Assembly (NCBI GenBank): GCA_902780985.1
Contig: CACZHN010000113.1
Location: 1 to 8,154 of the forward strand
Direction of reading: 5' to 3'
Source of the DNA: an uncultured Lachnospiraceae bacterium
GTDB taxonomy: Bacteria; Bacillota_A; Clostridia; Lachnospirales; Lachnospiraceae
Length of the DNA stretch: 8,154 bases
The notes under the pieces: model-generated
The model's database searches: none
What the model was told of the DNA's origin: nothing
What the model saw: only the letters and a program-made list of their open reading frames with translations
Program-made: the position numbers and the translations under genes
Shown here: piece after piece, positions 1 to 6,262 of the stretch
How the letters are laid out: every line of letters starts with the position of its first letter
How positions within the stretch are numbered: the stretch's first letter is position 1

Positions 1-638
1 ACGGATCTTGCGGTAGCCACGGTGATGGCCGCCCCCCTTGCAATAAGACCATTGATGATGCTAAGGGAATTATCGGAGATACTCTTATCGTTTCTCATAA
101 GAGTTCCGTCCAGGTCCGTTACATATAAAGTATTATATGCATCGAAAAGTGACTTATATCTGTCGTTATGAGTCTTGATGGAAAAATCCGAACGGACGTA
201 TTCCAGAAGTCCCGTTCTATCTACCCATTTATACTCCACGGTCTCGCCTTCCTGAAGCCTGACCGAATCTTTATCCCCGTCCACAAGAGCGAGATAGGAA
301 TAGAACATGCTGTGACTGGGTTCCCTGAAGGTATGACTCACAAGCTTAAAGCTCAGTGCCGTAAGTCCCGTCTCTTCCTCCAGTTCTCTCTTTGCCGCCG
401 TCTCCGGATTTTCTCCGGCCACCGCCGCTCCGCCTGCGCTGGCTTCCCAGTATCCCGGATATACATCCTTACTCATATCTCTTTTTGTAAGCAGAAAAGT
501 TCCGTCGGTATGCTGAACCAGAATATCCACCACCATGTGATATCTTCCTTCCGGGATCAGCTTATAATTCCCGAACTTTCTCTCCCAGGTCTCCCCTGTT
601 CTGTTGCCCTGTCTGTCGTATAAATCCCAAAGTTCCAT
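1..638 (-). CDS. Nudix hydrolase / HAD-IIB phosphatase fusion, 3'-truncated by the window edge
   Basis: The minus strand of this stretch is open throughout and gives 212 residues without a stop. Residues 1-165 form a Nudix hydrolase of the Idi/YfcD-like group (start MELWDLYDRQGNRTGE, then GRYHMVVDILV and LLTKR). The Nudix box is perfect: Gly70, Glu76, then RELEEETGL at 84-92, with the metal-binding glutamates in place. It predicts Mg-dependent cleavage of a nucleoside diphosphate-linked or other pyrophosphate compound. From about residue 170 a HAD-IIB domain begins: TLYVTDLDGTLM (nucleophile Asp175, acid/base Asp177) and motif II VATARS (Thr209); the cap and motifs III-IV lie beyond the left edge. 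Three consecutive ATGs occur at 644-636. I choose the third because GGAG (646-649) is 7 nt upstream of it; the first would be only 1 nt away. A Nudix step producing a monophosphate followed by a HAD dephosphorylation is a plausible combined reaction, by inference only. The gene lies 16 bp after the racemase gene. Confidence 0.92.
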   Translation of the reverse strand, partial: MELWDLYDRQGNRTGETWERKFGNYKLIPEGRYHMVVDILVQHTDGTFLLTKRDMSKDVYPGYWEASAGGAAVAGENPETAAKRELEEETGLTALSFKLVSHTFREPSHSMFYSYLALVDGDKDSVRLQEGETVEYKWVDRTGLLEYVRSDFSIKTHNDRYKSLFDAYNTLYVTDLDGTLMRNDKSISDNSLSIINGLIARGAAITVATARS

Positions 639-645
639 CATCATG

Positions 646-649
646 CTCC
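646..649 (-). promoter_or_regulatory. Shine-Dalgarno selecting the third of three tandem ATGs (Nudix-HAD gene)
   Basis: GGAG on the minus strand, directly before ATGATGATG. Spacing to the three ATGs is 1, 4 and 7 nt, so only the third (638) is well placed; the first two would add two methionines. Confidence 0.65.
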
Positions 650-654
650 GATTC

Positions 655-1347
655 TCAGTTCATAGCCGCTTCAATAAGTTTTTTAATATGTATCTCCACC
701 GTATCCAGACACGGAAGCGGAGTATTATCCGGATTCAGAATAAGCGGAAGCTCCGTACATCCGAGGATGATTGCTTCGATTCCCTGCTCATCCTTCATCT
801 TGTTGATTATATCCAGGAACTCGGCCAGTGTGGATTCCTTTACAATTCCCATTTCCAGCTCTTCTAAAATCCTTTTGGCAATCAGCTCCCTGTCTTCCTT
901 TTCCGGAATAAAAACTTCGATACCGGCATCCAGCATATCCTTCTTCATGAAGTCCTGCTCCATGGTAAAGATGGTTCCCAGAAGACCGACCTTTTTATAA
1001 CCTTGAGCTAATACCTCGTCTCTTACTAACTTCGGAATACTCATAAGCTTTGCCTGAGTCTTTGCCTGCACTTTATCGAAAACCACATGCATGGTTCCCG
1101 CGGTAAGAGATATCACTTCCGCTCCGCCCTTGTATAAGCTGTTTACCTTCTCCGCCAGATAGTCCGCGAGTTCCTCGTACTCCGCGTTAGATACATATCC
1201 CCAGGCTCTTCTGAAGTTTACACTTTCGATGGCAATGTCCGGCATAGCCTGCCCGCCTGTCAGCTTATCAATACGACCGTTAAGTTCTTTATAATACATG
1301 AGGGTGGACTCAGGTCCCGTTCCTCCTACCAATCCTATCTTCTTCAA
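655..1347 (-). CDS. Aspartate/glutamate racemase family protein with atypical first catalytic site
   Basis: A 230-residue member of the Asp/Glu racemase family (TIGR00035/YgeA-like), cofactor-independent enzymes that interconvert L- and D-amino acids using two thiols or a thiol plus a hydroxyl. It has the glycine-rich start KKIGLVGGTGPEST, the family signature LLGTIFTMEQDF (122-133) and the second catalytic site ILGCTELP with Cys197. The first site reads SLTAGTMH (80-87). By my recalled alignment to E. coli YgeA, which is collinear here (Thr83/Asn84 and Cys197 there), this protein has Ala83 and Gly84, lacking both the proton-transferring Cys/Thr and the substrate-binding Asn. Racemisation by the standard two-base mechanism is therefore doubtful; a one-base reaction, a different substrate or a lyase-like activity are alternatives. 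The start is TTG one base after the upstream TGA, with AGGAG 10 nt upstream. Gene order suggests co-expression with the hydrolase-GNAT fusion. Confidence 0.92.
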   Translation of the reverse strand: MKKIGLVGGTGPESTLMYYKELNGRIDKLTGGQAMPDIAIESVNFRRAWGYVSNAEYEELADYLAEKVNSLYKGGAEVISLTAGTMHVVFDKVQAKTQAKLMSIPKLVRDEVLAQGYKKVGLLGTIFTMEQDFMKKDMLDAGIEVFIPEKEDRELIAKRILEELEMGIVKESTLAEFLDIINKMKDEQGIEAIILGCTELPLILNPDNTPLPCLDTVEIHIKKLIEAAMN

Positions 1348-1348
1348 G

Positions 1349-2470
1349 TCACTCTTTCTCCTGTCTTAAAATCGAAAAGTACATCCTTCCTTCATATTCT
1401 CCGTCTATACAGAAATAATCACGAAGGGTTCCTTCGTACTCAAAATCACATTTTTCTATAACCCGCTTTGATTTGATATTAGACGGTCTCACACATATCT
1501 GAACCTTGTGGAAGCCGATCTTATCAAAGCCGTAATCGATTATTGCTTTTGTTGCTTCGGTAGCATAACCCTTTCCCTGATATGCGGTACCGATACAGTA
1601 CTCGATCTCACCGAAATGATTATTGGAGTCTACTAAAAAGTATGCTGCCTGACCGATGCATTCTCCCGACTCTTTTTCGATGATCGCCCATCTGTAAAAG
1701 AATCCCGATCTGTATCCGCCGATATACTGATCCAGAAGTCCCTTCACGGCTTCGGGAGTCTTATATGACGGCTCTCCGTACATGCTCTGAACCTCGTCCA
1801 GTCCTGCCCAGTTCCTACGCATGGAGTCGGCATCGTCGTAGGTGAACTGTCTTAAGATCAGTCGTTCTGTCTCTATCTCAAGAGTTCCGCAAGGCTCGAT
1901 ACCCTTTACAGGATCAGCCTCATCCTTCTTACTCTCTCTGATGATCTTCACCGCGTCTTCCACCGATACGCAGGCTGCATATCTTTCAGGCCACATGAAT
2001 TCATTGTAGAATCTGTAAGCGGTTTCCGCGTTCATATAGTCATTCGCAGTAGTGGAATTGCAGTATGCCGGAACTATCATCTCAAAGCCGTGTTCAAAGC
2101 CGCTCTTCACCGTGGCATCTATACAGAAGTCGGTCTGAAGTCCCACTGTTATAACCTTCTTTATGCCCTTCATATTAAGGTACTTTAAAAGTCCCGTTGA
2201 TTCGTTAAAAGAGCTGTTTACGCTCTTATCGAAGATCTTCTCGCCTTCCTTCGGTGCAAAGCCTTCGTATATCTCAAATGCTTCGTCTCCCACGGAAAAT
2301 CCCGTACCCGGACCGTCATCATGTCTTACAAAGACTACTTCCACACCGCTTTTTCTTGCTTCGTCAATCAGTGTTGTTATTCCCTCTGTCAGCTTTTCAA
2401 ATCCGAAAAGCTTATCATTTGTAATTCCCTTCTGTGTATCCACTACAAGAAGTACTGTTCCTTCACTCAT
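1349..2470 (-). CDS. Isochorismatase-family cysteine hydrolase / RimJ-RimL-type GNAT fusion
   Basis: A 373-residue two-domain protein. Residues 1-180 form an isochorismatase-like cysteine hydrolase (relatives include nicotinamidases, N-carbamoylsarcosine amidases and many of unknown substrate). The triad is visible as Asp11 (LLVVDTQKG), Lys82 (FDKSVNSSF) and Cys116 (GLQTDFCIDAT). Residues 196-373 are a GNAT of the Acetyltransf_3 type: it opens with the characteristic LEIETERLILRQF, has motif A EIEYCIGTAYQGKGYATEA with the loop Q298-G-K-G301-Y-A303, and motif B RPSNIKSKRVIEKCDF (328-343). A polar linker of about 15 residues (KKDEADPVKGIEPCG) joins them. A hydrolase that frees an amine or acid linked to an acetyltransferase could in principle do consecutive steps; that is inference. 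The start is ATG with a modest AAAGGT (2481-2486) 10 nt upstream. The gene follows the HAD-PTP gene by 21 bp and its stop nearly touches the next start. Confidence 0.93.
   Translation of the reverse strand: MSEGTVLLVVDTQKGITNDKLFGFEKLTEGITTLIDEARKSGVEVVFVRHDDGPGTGFSVGDEAFEIYEGFAPKEGEKIFDKSVNSSFNESTGLLKYLNMKGIKKVITVGLQTDFCIDATVKSGFEHGFEMIVPAYCNSTTANDYMNAETAYRFYNEFMWPERYAACVSVEDAVKIIRESKKDEADPVKGIEPCGTLEIETERLILRQFTYDDADSMRRNWAGLDEVQSMYGEPSYKTPEAVKGLLDQYIGGYRSGFFYRWAIIEKESGECIGQAAYFLVDSNNHFGEIEYCIGTAYQGKGYATEATKAIIDYGFDKIGFHKVQICVRPSNIKSKRVIEKCDFEYEGTLRDYFCIDGEYEGRMYFSILRQEKE
1358..1362 (-). promoter_or_regulatory. Shine-Dalgarno for the TTG start of the racemase gene
   Basis: AGGAG on the minus strand, within the last codons of the upstream gene and 10 nt before TTG at 1347-1345. 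No in-frame ATG or GTG exists between the upstream stop and the conserved KKIGLVGG start, so TTG is the best choice. Spacing is somewhat long. Confidence 0.7.
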
Positions 2471-2491
2471 TGTACTTTTAACCTTTCTTAT

Positions 2492-3802
2492 TTATTTCAT
2501 CAGCTTTGCTTTCAGTTTTGCCTGAAGCTCCGCCGATATTCCCATACTTTCAAGGTACCCTTCCACGCTGCCGAACTTATCCAGGAAAAGCTTCATAAAG
2601 TCCTGAATGTACGACTCTCTCGGGATAACGATATTGATATCGATCTCCGGATGATGGATCTCCACCAGTTTGAATCTGGCTTTGTTATATACCTTGGAAA
2701 GCATGTAGTCATCCGTTATCTCTTCTTCCTTAACTCCGCACAGCATAAGGAGTATGGCCGATACGACTCCGGTCCTGTCCTTGCCCGCCGCACAGTTATA
2801 CATGACTCCCGTTTCGGCCTCCGCTATGGTGGTAAAGATATCTTTCATCGCCGGCGAACAGGCGATATTTATATAGCTTCCCGGCACCGCTTCGATGGAT
2901 TCCGGAACCTTGCTTCCCTCTTCCACCGGGAAGTTGTAATAGGTAAATCCCTCAACGTTCATAAAGCCGCTGGGTTTAAGCTTCACATCATTTTCATCTC
3001 TCATATCGATGATGGTTGTCACACCGTTCTTTTTGAGAAACTCAAAATCATTCTCACTCGGCCAGCCCTGTCTGTCGCTTCTGTAGATCCTGTTGAAATG
3101 CGTTCTTTCCCCCGACTCGCACAGGCGTCCGCCCAGATCTCTTGTATTCAGGGTTGTCTCCAGCAGACTCTTGGAGTTTTCGTCATCTTCGAGAATTGTA
3201 ATTATCTCCAGCAGATCATCCGCGATAAATGTAGGAAGCTCGTCGTCATTTGTAATCTTCCACATTCCTCCGAAGCCCTGTCTGATCCAAATGGTCCTCA
3301 TACCTATCGCTTTCGCCGGAAGGATATCGTTATCGATCCTGTCTCCGATCATAAATGCATTTTCTGCTTCACATCCCGCTCTCTCCAGCGCGATCTCGAA
3401 TATCCTCTTTGAAGGCTTTGCCACGCCTTCCTCCGCCGATGCTATCACAAGATCTATGTACTGTCCGATCCCGAAAGCTTCCATTCTGTCTGCGGTTCCG
3501 GGATACTGGTTTGCGATGATTCCGATCTTATATTTCTTGCTGAGGGTTTCCAGCAGTTCTTTCGTATCCTTATACAGAATCTCAAGTTCCGAATGCCACT
3601 TCGGAATGACCACGTCAAATTCATTTGCGGCTCCCAGATCCCCTCTTTTGTTCTGCCTGTAAAGGTTCAGCGCAAATTCCTCAACCTCATCCGCAGAAGC
3701 ACCCGATACCTCGGCGATCTTTGCAAATCTCTGCTTATAACACTCCGTCTCATCTACCAGTGTGGAACCCACATCAAAAAACAACCATTCTGCCTTGCCC
3801 AA
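2492..3802 (-). CDS. HAD-like domain / tyrosine (dual-specificity-type) phosphatase fusion
   Basis: A 436-residue protein joining two phosphatase folds with different chemistry. Residues 1-205 form a class-I HAD with a small helical cap: motif I FFDVGSTLVDE (Asp10), motif II Asn98, motif III Lys129 (in GVAKPSKRIF), motif IV MIGDRIDNDI (Asp154, with Asp157/Asp159). The second motif-I aspartate, the acid/base, is Gly12, so phosphatase activity by the standard mechanism is doubtful. Residues 213-436 are a Tyr_phosphatase3-type (PF13350, MptpB-like) domain. It begins TLNTRDLGG (217-225), contains IIDMRDENDV (264-273) with a candidate general acid among its aspartates, and has the P-loop CAAGKDRTG with Cys337 and Arg343. 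The Lys-Asp within this loop is shared with members reported to act on phosphoinositides as well as phosphotyrosine; the actual substrate is unknown. The start codon is TTG with AAGGAG 8 nt upstream and an in-frame TAA just before it, so no longer ATG start is possible. Confidence 0.92.
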   Translation of the reverse strand: MGKAEWLFFDVGSTLVDETECYKQRFAKIAEVSGASADEVEEFALNLYRQNKRGDLGAANEFDVVIPKWHSELEILYKDTKELLETLSKKYKIGIIANQYPGTADRMEAFGIGQYIDLVIASAEEGVAKPSKRIFEIALERAGCEAENAFMIGDRIDNDILPAKAIGMRTIWIRQGFGGMWKITNDDELPTFIADDLLEIITILEDDENSKSLLETTLNTRDLGGRLCESGERTHFNRIYRSDRQGWPSENDFEFLKKNGVTTIIDMRDENDVKLKPSGFMNVEGFTYYNFPVEEGSKVPESIEAVPGSYINIACSPAMKDIFTTIAEAETGVMYNCAAGKDRTGVVSAILLMLCGVKEEEITDDYMLSKVYNKARFKLVEIHHPEIDINIVIPRESYIQDFMKLFLDKFGSVEGYLESMGISAELQAKLKAKLMK

Positions 3803-3810
3803 TTCCGTCT

Positions 3811-3816
3811 CTCCTT
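3811..3816 (-). promoter_or_regulatory. Strong Shine-Dalgarno fixing a TTG start (HAD-PTP gene)
   Basis: AAGGAG on the minus strand, 8 nt before TTG at 3802-3800. A TAA in the same frame overlaps its 5' side, so translation cannot begin earlier. The next residues (GKAEWLFFD) lead straight into HAD motif I, so the TTG start is well supported. Confidence 0.85.
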
Positions 3817-3820
3817 AATG

Positions 3821-4843
3821 TTATAATGTAACCTTTCCCGCCAGAATATCCTTATAGTCCGCCAGATTCTTTCTCAGAAGTGTCGGTATATCCAGACCGT
3901 ACGGACATCTGGTCTTGCAGAGTCCGCAGTCAACGCACTGTTCGATCTGCATCATATTTGCCTGCCACTCTTCCGACAGATAATCCGCAGAAGGTGCACG
4001 TCTTATAAGCTGTGACATTCTCGCACAATTATTGATCTTTATTCCCACGGTACAAGGCGCGCAGTATCCGCATCCGCGGCAGAAGTCACCCATAAGCGCC
4101 TGTCGGTCTTCCTCTATAAACTTTGCGATCTCGTCCGTCATCTTCACTTCGTTATCAAAGAAGCTGAGCCACTGTGCCAGTTCCTCTTCTCTCTGGATAC
4201 CCCAGATAGGAAGGGCATTATACTGGCTCATAAATGCCATGCAGGCCGTGCTGTTTGTAAGCAGTCCGCCTGACAGTCCCTTCATGGCTATAAAGCCCAT
4301 ATCGGCCTTCTCCGTGGCCTGTACCAGCTTTATATCCCTGTCGGTGGCAAGATAGCAGAACGGGAACTGCAGCGTCTCGTAGAGGCCGCTTTCCACGATC
4401 TCTTCCGCAACTCCGATAAGGTGTGCGGTGATTCCGATATGTCTGATCTTGCCCTGCTTCTTCGCTTCTGCCATGGCCTCGTACATTCCGGTTCCGTCTC
4501 CCGGCTTATAGCACTGCGGCACACAGTGGAACTGATATATGTCCAGATAATCCGTTCTCAGATTTTTGAGAGTAGTCTCCAGATCTTCCCAAAACTTCTC
4601 AGGAGTTTTAGCCATAGTCTTGGAGGAAATGTATACCTTGTCACGCATTCCCTCGAAGGCTTCGCCCATCTTGATCTCGCTGTCGGAATAAGCTCTGGCG
4701 GTATCGAAAAATCTCATACCTCCGTCATAAGCTCCCCTCAGCAGTTTCACTGCCATATTGATATCGACTCTCTGTATCGGCAGCGCGCCGAATGCATTCT
4801 GCGGAACCCTGATGCCGGTCTTTCCCAATACTATCTCTCTCAT
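3821..4843 (-). CDS. Aldo/keto reductase with C-terminal 4Fe-4S dicluster domain
   Basis: A 340-residue member of the COG1453-like oxidoreductases: an NAD(P)H-type AKR barrel (1 to about 245) followed by a ferredoxin-like tail. The AKR start LGKTGIRVPQNAFGALP is typical, and the tetrad Asp47, Tyr52, Lys75 and His106 is intact (FFDTARAYSDSE, ISSKT, IYQFHCV). The tail has Cys255/258/261/264 (CxxCxxCxxC, with an extra Cys273) and a classic CxxCxxCxxxCP at Cys303/306/309/313. This predicts two [4Fe-4S] clusters, and therefore possible electron exchange with ferredoxin or flavodoxin as well as NAD(P)H. The first motif lacks the proline that usually follows the last ligand, so the fourth ligand there could be Cys264 or Cys273. 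The substrate is unknown. GAGGT at 4851-4855 supports the start, and the gene lies 21 bp after the HD-HAD gene. An iron-sulfur AKR suggests anaerobic or low-oxygen metabolism. Confidence 0.94.
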   Translation of the reverse strand: MREIVLGKTGIRVPQNAFGALPIQRVDINMAVKLLRGAYDGGMRFFDTARAYSDSEIKMGEAFEGMRDKVYISSKTMAKTPEKFWEDLETTLKNLRTDYLDIYQFHCVPQCYKPGDGTGMYEAMAEAKKQGKIRHIGITAHLIGVAEEIVESGLYETLQFPFCYLATDRDIKLVQATEKADMGFIAMKGLSGGLLTNSTACMAFMSQYNALPIWGIQREEELAQWLSFFDNEVKMTDEIAKFIEEDRQALMGDFCRGCGYCAPCTVGIKINNCARMSQLIRRAPSADYLSEEWQANMMQIEQCVDCGLCKTRCPYGLDIPTLLRKNLADYKDILAGKVTL

Positions 4844-4864
4844 ACTCGGTACCTCGTATCTTTC

Positions 4865-6250
4865 TTAAAACAAACTCTCAAGATAATCGGCTATTCCGTC
4901 CTCGTCATTTGATCCTATGGTGATATCCGCCGCGTCCTTAACCGCCTGCTGTGCATTTCCCATGGCAACTCCCGTACCGCACAGCTTCATGCTTCCGATA
5001 TCAGCCATATCGTCTCCGAATGCAGTCACATTCTTCAGATCTATTCCCTTGCTGTCACAAAGCTTTGTGATAGCTGTTTCCTTTGTGATTCCCGCCTTTG
5101 TAACCTTGTACCAGTCACCGTCGGTGAAATGTATGCAGTCGCAGTCTCCCAGCTCGGCTTTCAGTTCTTCGGCCTTCTTCTCATCCGCGATTTCAAAACA
5201 GATCTTAAGTGACGGCTTACGGAAATCATTAAAGTCCGTTTCTATACTTCTGCCCCAGCTCTTTTCCAGTTCATCCTGAGGCGGGGTGAAGTTGCGGAAA
5301 AACTCCGCATCCTTATCGGTGGTGTCCACCGTTATGTTCAGGTCACCACAGACCTTCCTTGCCTTGGCGATGATCTCCGCGGTCTCGTCTCCGGTAAACT
5401 CCTCGACAACAGTCTGCTTACCGTTTACGGTTACCATGGCACCACCGCTGGATATGATTATATCAGGTGCAATACGGTCTATAAAAGAGCGGCTGTTGCT
5501 CTCGCTTCTTGATGTGGAAACTCCGATGAAGTATCCCTTTTCACGGGCTGTGAGCACTGCCGAAAGAGTCCTGTCGGAGATGGTCTTATCCGACTTAAGC
5601 AATGTTCCGTCCAGATCGAAAAGAAGCAGTTTTTTACTGTCCTTCAGCCAGCCCTTCTCTATTGCTCTATCCATGTTGTCGGATATCCATTCGTAAACAC
5701 GTGGCATAAAGTCCTTTATAACCGCCATTCTTTTTTCCACCACCGCTCTGCTGGTACCGCTTTCCACCCAGGTGAATCCGTCGGTAAGAGTGTTGTGAAG
5801 GAAGGGCTGCAGTCTGTCCATGCATGCCGCATATTTTGCGTCTGCCGTCTCCATGGCATCAAACTCTTCCCAAAGACTTCTTATCATGGCTCCCTGTTCT
5901 TCCGGAAGCTGACTGAACAGTTTATCCGCCGCTTCGTTCTCACGCTCGGCCTTATCCTGATTTCCTTTTACATCATAGGCAAATGTATCCCCTGCGTAGA
6001 TCTCGATAAGATCATGCACCACGCACATCTGTACCGCTCTGGATACATTTACGGGTTCCGATGCATATTCCTCAAAGAGCATGGACATAACGGCTATATG
6101 CCATGAATGCTCCGCATCGTTTTCCCTGCGGCTCTTATCTATAAGAGAGGTTCGTCTGAAGATGGAGGTCATCTTATCGATCTCCGCAGTAAACTTAAGC
6201 TGCCGATCCAGTCTTATATTTCCGCTTGATAAAAAATCTTCGATTCCCAT
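4865..6250 (-). CDS. Bifunctional HD-domain 5'-nucleotidase / HAD-IIB phosphatase fusion
   Basis: A 461-residue two-domain protein. Residues 1-200 form a COG1896/HD_3-type hydrolase related to YfbR and HDDC2. The pattern Arg33, ENDAEHSWH (His48), HDLIEIYAGD (His79-Asp80, Glu83, Asp88) and Asp145 matches, in spacing, the metal and nucleotide ligands I recall for E. coli YfbR (Arg18, His33, His68-Asp69, Glu72, Asp77, Asp137). This suggests a metal-dependent (deoxy)nucleoside 5'-monophosphatase. The position of YfbR Trp19, next to that arginine, is Thr34 here, so deoxyribose selectivity is uncertain. Residues 206-461 are a complete Cof-type HAD: DLDGTLL (Asp212, Asp214), Thr246 in STSRS, Lys390 in GITKETAI and GDDMAD (Asp413, Asp417), with a C2 cap between. 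The join falls right after the HD domain's usual C-terminal helix (EKGWLKDS), and the HAD begins KKLLLFDLDG, like a normal HAD N-terminus lacking its Met. AAGGAG 6 nt upstream supports the start. Confidence 0.93.
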   Translation of the reverse strand: MGIEDFLSSGNIRLDRQLKFTAEIDKMTSIFRRTSLIDKSRRENDAEHSWHIAVMSMLFEEYASEPVNVSRAVQMCVVHDLIEIYAGDTFAYDVKGNQDKAERENEAADKLFSQLPEEQGAMIRSLWEEFDAMETADAKYAACMDRLQPFLHNTLTDGFTWVESGTSRAVVEKRMAVIKDFMPRVYEWISDNMDRAIEKGWLKDSKKLLLFDLDGTLLKSDKTISDRTLSAVLTAREKGYFIGVSTSRSESNSRSFIDRIAPDIIISSGGAMVTVNGKQTVVEEFTGDETAEIIAKARKVCGDLNITVDTTDKDAEFFRNFTPPQDELEKSWGRSIETDFNDFRKPSLKICFEIADEKKAEELKAELGDCDCIHFTDGDWYKVTKAGITKETAITKLCDSKGIDLKNVTAFGDDMADIGSMKLCGTGVAMGNAQQAVKDAADITIGSNDEDGIADYLESLF

Positions 6251-6256
6251 TTTGCT

Positions 6257-6262
6257 CTCCTT
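6257..6262 (-). promoter_or_regulatory. Shine-Dalgarno of HD-HAD gene overlapping upstream stop
   Basis: AAGGAG on the minus strand, 6 nt before the ATG at 6250. Its first two bases are the last two of the TAA stop of the Cof-type phosphatase gene, so the two phosphatases are probably translationally coupled. Confidence 0.8.

Noticed and set aside
168..623. A 151-codon open frame on the plus strand, the longest called ORF over this stretch
   Set aside because: It is the antisense shadow of the Nudix-HAD gene, whose minus-strand translation gives a perfect Nudix box and HAD motif I.
2471..2491. Possible terminator or promoter in the gaps between genes
   Set aside because: The longest gaps are 21-22 bp, hold mainly the ribosome site, and show no inverted repeat followed by a T run and no room for a promoter with both elements.
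2321..3412. A 363-codon open frame on the plus strand
   Set aside because: It runs antisense across the HAD-PTP gene and the start of the isochorismatase-GNAT gene, both supported by catalytic motifs. It has no recognisable domain and begins inside another gene.
4330..4524. A 64-codon minus-strand open frame inside the aldo/keto reductase gene
   Set aside because: It is an arginine/serine-rich out-of-frame shadow of the reductase, with no domain. The similar small frame at 7800-8012 was rejected for the same reason.
4865..6250. Phage-defence nucleotide-depletion system based on the HD domain and nearby Nudix
   Set aside because: The HD domain matches YfbR-type monophosphatases rather than dNTPases. 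There is no sensor, effector or toxin partner, and the neighbours look metabolic.
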